This document shows positions 61,281 through 64,000 of a stretch of 64,000 nucleotides of DNA, piece after piece. Each line of letters opens with the position of its first letter. The stretch's first letter is position 1. The notes beneath the pieces were generated by a model, which was given only the letters and a program-made list of their open reading frames with translations, was not told the DNA's origin and searched no databases. The stretch is from positions 1-64,000 of the forward strand of contig CAZFER010000018.1 in NCBI GenBank assembly GCA_964517495.1, written 5' to 3'. Both the position numbers and the translations under genes were made by a program. The stretch is from CAZFER01 sp964517495. Lineage in GTDB: Bacteria; Hinthialibacterota; Hinthialibacteria; Hinthialibacterales; Hinthialibacteraceae.

Positions 61281-63725
61281 ATGAGTACGAAACCTAAAAC
61301 AAGCAATACCAAGAAGACAAAACAATCCAAACCAAAGAAAACTCCACGTACACGCAAACCTGAAAATATGTCATTGACCGAGTGGCAAACTAGGTTACGG
61401 AAGGAATTTGGCCGTGAACAGGAATACCAACTAAAGAATATCGGTGATGAACCGATCTTTTCTGAATTCATGGTGACCAACCCACAAAGTGAAAAAACCT
61501 ATCGCGTAGCGATACGCGGCAACCAACCAGGGGACAATTTTTGCTCCTGCCCTGATTTTGCCACGAATCTTCTTGGAACATGTAAACATATTGAATTTAC
61601 ACTCGCAAAACTAGAGAAAAAACGAGAGGCGAAGAAACGGTTTCGCGAAGGTTTTACTCCTCCCTATTCAGAAATATTTCTTCGCTATGGGCAAAAAAGA
61701 GAAATCTGTTTTAAACCGGGAAGAGACTGCCCGAAAGCGCTTCTCCAATATTCATCAAAATTTTTTGATGAAAATGGCTTACTCAAGCCAGATGCTTATA
61801 TGCAATTTCATACGTTTCTCAAAAAGGCTCCCATCAATGGCCATGATCTGCGCTGCTATGAAGATGCATTGCAATTTATTGCCCAAATTCGTGATGATGA
61901 ACAACGTTTAAAACGTATTGAAAAAACGTTTCCCCAGGGAGAATCCAGTCCCAAGTTTAAAAACCTTTTAAAAGTGGATCTGTACCCCTATCAGCGAAAA
62001 GGCGCATTTTTTGCCGCCACGACGGGACGCTGCCTGATTGGCGATGATATGGGGTTGGGAAAGACCATCCAGGCCATTGCCGCTACAGAAATCCTTGCCC
62101 AAACTGCGGGTATCGAAAAAGCCCTTGTGATTTGCCCTACTTCACTTAAACACCAATGGCGGCAGGAAATCGAAAAATTCACAGACCAGACGATTGAGGT
62201 TGTGGAAGGACCGCTCCACAAACGGAAGGCGATTTACCAAAACGATACTTTTTATAAGGTTACAAATTATGAAGTTATTCACCGTGATATGGATCTCATT
62301 GCGCAATGGTCGCCAGATGTCATTATTCTGGATGAAGCTCAACGAATCAAAAACTGGAACACGCGCCGTGCTCAGAGCGTGAAACGCCTGGAATCAAAAT
62401 ATGCTTTTGTTTTAACGGGTACCCCGTTGGAAAATCGTCTGGAAGAGCTTCATTCTATTGTGGAATTTGTCGACCGATTCAGGCTGGGACCTCTTTATCG
62501 TTTTTTGGCAGAACATCAACAAGCTGATGAAGTGGGCAAAGTGATAGGTTATAGGAATTTATCAAATATCGCCAAAACACTTGAACCGGTGCTGATCCGA
62601 AGGACAAAAAATGAAGTGCTAAAAGAACTCCCAAAACGGATTGATAATCATTTTTTTGTTCCCATGACCGAGGAGCAAAAAAAGATTCACATATCCAATC
62701 AGGAAACGGTTGCCCAAATTGTTCACAAATGGAGAAGACTCGGATTTCTGACAGAAAAAGACCAACGGCGTCTGATGATTGCTTTGCAATTTATGCGTAT
62801 GTCATGCAATAGCACTTTTCTGATAGATAAACAAACTGACTATGGCACAAAGGCCGATGAGGCCGTCCAGTTATTTGATGAAATATTGGAAAATCCAAAT
62901 GCAAAAATTGTGGTTTTCAGCCAATGGATAGGAACCCATCAAACGCTTATCAACCGTCTCGAAGCCCGGCCCTGGAAATATGCTTTTTTCCATGGGGCAT
63001 TACCCAGCCATAAACGTGGTGAACTGATTGATTCCTTTAAAAACGATCCGGAATGCAAGATTTTCTTATCCACAGACTCAGGCGGGGTGGGATTAAATTT
63101 GCAGGACGCATCGGTTGTGGTCAATATGGATCAACCCTGGAATCCTGCAGTACTTGAACAGCGAATTGGGCGGGTTCATCGGTTGGGACAAAAACAGCCT
63201 GTCCAGGTTTTCCATTATGTATCCCAGGGGACCATTGAACATGGAATGCTTGATATATTGAAATTCAAAAAATCCGTTTTCGCTGGTGTGCTTGATGGTG
63301 GAGAAAACGAAGTGTTCCTGGGTGGAACCAAACTCAAAAAATTCATGGATACAGTCGATCAGGTTTCTCAAAAAGTCAGCACCGCGATTCCCTTGCAAGA
63401 AGAGGATCAATATTTAGACGGCTTTGATACTGTCACGGATGATGAAGAATTAACGGCTCCCCAAGAAACCACTCAAAAACCAATCACCCAGGGAGCCGAA
63501 GGATGGACGGACCTTATTGCAACCGGATTGGATTTCATTAACAAATTAGGGCAGACCGTCCAAGAGCCTGAACGAGAAACAAAAACCAATCCCTATATCG
63601 GCAAGGATAAAGAGACCGGTGAAACCTATATCAAATTACCCATGCCAGACCAGGACACCATGAAAAAAGTATCCGAAGCAGCTAAGCCTTTGTTGGAACT
63701 GCTCAAGAACTGGTCCCAAAAATAA
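61281..63725 (+). CDS. SWIM-SNF2 family ATPase, 814 aa
   Basis: A basic N-terminus (1-28) is followed by a SWIM zinc finger (FCSCPDF...GTCKH, about 87-104), a helical region, then a Swi2/Snf2 motor: GDDMGLGKTIQAIA (Walker A), VIILDEAQRIKNWNT (DEAQ box), VLTGTPLENRLEEL, KIVVFSQWIG, STDSGGVGLNLQDASVVVNM and DQPWNPAVLEQRIGRVHRLG QKQPV. All helicase motifs are present. A 150-residue acidic C-terminal tail follows. Bacterial SWIM-SNF2 proteins remodel DNA-bound complexes, with roles proposed in transcription recovery and repair. The ATG follows GAGGGAAAG. Confidence 0.92.
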   Translation: MSTKPKTSNTKKTKQSKPKKTPRTRKPENMSLTEWQTRLRKEFGREQEYQLKNIGDEPIFSEFMVTNPQSEKTYRVAIRGNQPGDNFCSCPDFATNLLGTCKHIEFTLAKLEKKREAKKRFREGFTPPYSEIFLRYGQKREICFKPGRDCPKALLQYSSKFFDENGLLKPDAYMQFHTFLKKAPINGHDLRCYEDALQFIAQIRDDEQRLKRIEKTFPQGESSPKFKNLLKVDLYPYQRKGAFFAATTGRCLIGDDMGLGKTIQAIAATEILAQTAGIEKALVICPTSLKHQWRQEIEKFTDQTIEVVEGPLHKRKAIYQNDTFYKVTNYEVIHRDMDLIAQWSPDVIILDEAQRIKNWNTRRAQSVKRLESKYAFVLTGTPLENRLEELHSIVEFVDRFRLGPLYRFLAEHQQADEVGKVIGYRNLSNIAKTLEPVLIRRTKNEVLKELPKRIDNHFFVPMTEEQKKIHISNQETVAQIVHKWRRLGFLTEKDQRRLMIALQFMRMSCNSTFLIDKQTDYGTKADEAVQLFDEILENPNAKIVVFSQWIGTHQTLINRLEARPWKYAFFHGALPSHKRGELIDSFKNDPECKIFLSTDSGGVGLNLQDASVVVNMDQPWNPAVLEQRIGRVHRLGQKQPVQVFHYVSQGTIEHGMLDILKFKKSVFAGVLDGGENEVFLGGTKLKKFMDTVDQVSQKVSTAIPLQEEDQYLDGFDTVTDDEELTAPQETTQKPITQGAEGWTDLIATGLDFINKLGQTVQEPERETKTNPYIGKDKETGETYIKLPMPDQDTMKKVSEAAKPLLELLKNWSQK

Positions 63726-63731
63726 ACTTTA

Positions 63732-64000
63732 TTATTTCTCCACAAACGGTGGGCGTTCAAAGGTATCACCATCGCCGTGAACGCGTGGGTCACCAGTCCT
63801 TTTTAGGGTATCCATTAACTGCGCGGATAATTTCTTTCGTACCTTTTCATACGCCGGATCTTCGGCAACGTTGTTCATATTATGAGGATCTTTACGAAGA
63901 TCGTAAAGCTCTTCCGCAGGACGTTTTTCAAAACCCAGCTTCCAATGCTTTTCCCACTTTGGCTCATTGCGGTGCTTAAACATCCAGGCTTTGGTGGGGC
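63732..64000 (-). CDS. Sulfatase, C-terminal part only
   Basis: The frame runs off the window end; the visible C-terminus KRPAEELYDLRKDPHNMNNV AEDPAYEKVRKKLSAQLMDT is the standard end of a formylglycine-dependent sulfatase (ELYDLxxDPxExxNLA). The catalytic Cys/Ser motif lies beyond position 64000. It is convergent with the SNF2 gene, 6 bases apart. The substrate is unknown; in context it probably acts on a sulfated polysaccharide. Confidence 0.85.
   Translation of the reverse strand, partial: PTKAWMFKHRNEPKWEKHWKLGFEKRPAEELYDLRKDPHNMNNVAEDPAYEKVRKKLSAQLMDTLKRTGDPRVHGDGDTFERPPFVEK

Noticed and set aside
1..64000. tRNA genes, CRISPR arrays, intact insertion sequences, exosortase/PEP-CTERM genes
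   Set aside because: No cloverleaf-type ends with GTTCGA loops, no spaced direct repeats, no complete transposase frame and no exosortase or PEP-CTERM sorting signal were seen, despite the XrtA-type deacetylase.

Overview
The window is a bacterial chromosome segment with about 50 protein genes, moderate GC (roughly mid-40s % by eye) and no tRNA, rRNA, CRISPR array or intact insertion sequence that I could find. Lipobox proteins, Tat substrates, a SurA-like isomerase, an exopolysaccharide-type initiating sugar transferase and a futalosine-pathway menaquinone enzyme point to a diderm bacterium. Exported LTD-CotH proteins, a GH172 (DUF2961) protein, a Tat-exported Gfo/Idh oxidoreductase, a DUF362 protein, a sulfatase, large beta-propeller proteins and a Uma2 remnant are typical of uncultured, polysaccharide-degrading lineages around Planctomycetes, Hydrogenedentota, Sumerlaeota or Poribacteria. 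I cannot name the phylum from this sequence alone.

Layout. 0.2-2.3 kb: a broken multicopy-type gene and a divergent FtsZ/tubulin-like protein. 2.5-8.7 kb: exported GH172 protein, threonyl-tRNA synthetase, an MFS transporter and MqnC. 8.7-10.7 kb: MqnC forms an operon with a lipoprotein and a polyprenyl-phosphate sugar transferase. 11-16 kb: an LTD-CotH exported protein and a toroid/beta-sandwich polysaccharide-type protein. 16-21.6 kb: an orphan membrane histidine kinase, a coupled Tat-DUF362/PQQ-propeller pair and a PpiC lipoprotein. 21.8-26.8 kb: an overlapping run of five genes (Dpm1-like GT2, GT-C-like membrane protein, GalT-like protein lacking the nucleophilic His, a second membrane protein, HemD). 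26.8-31.8 kb: a second LTD-CotH protein, SRPBCC protein, family 4 uracil-DNA glycosylase and a Trm11-like methyltransferase. 31.8-33.1 kb: an AT-rich overlapping two-gene cassette (DUF1828-like plus a His-rich partner). 33.2-36.0 kb: a CNB-domain / enolase-superfamily / Gfo-Idh operon. 36.2-42.9 kb: ABC exporter and CoA-binding protein, polysaccharide deacetylase, STAS protein, and an overlapping flavin reductase/PIN/dGTPase/membrane-protein run. 43.3-48.9 kb: a specialised Hsp70 locus (J-like/TPR, GrpE, DnaK) and a zinc-ribbon/TPR/coiled-coil membrane protein. 49-52.2 kb: LarB, a FecR-GspG fusion and an exported sugar isomerase/epimerase. 52.3-54.9 kb: a tandem SagB-like nitroreductase, a polytopic membrane protein and two previously untracked single-TM micropeptides. 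55-64 kb: exported propeller proteins, KDPG aldolase, two decayed genes, a SWIM-SNF2 ATPase and the end of a sulfatase gene.

Main points of interest: the Hsp70 locus, whose J-like partner has NPE instead of HPD while the Hsp70 interdomain linker is also changed; the micropeptide/membrane protein/SagB cassette; the FtsZ-like protein with an eroded nucleotide-binding site; the DUF1828-type cassette; the FecR-GspG fusion; and a dispersed about 40-bp imperfect palindromic repeat present in five copies.
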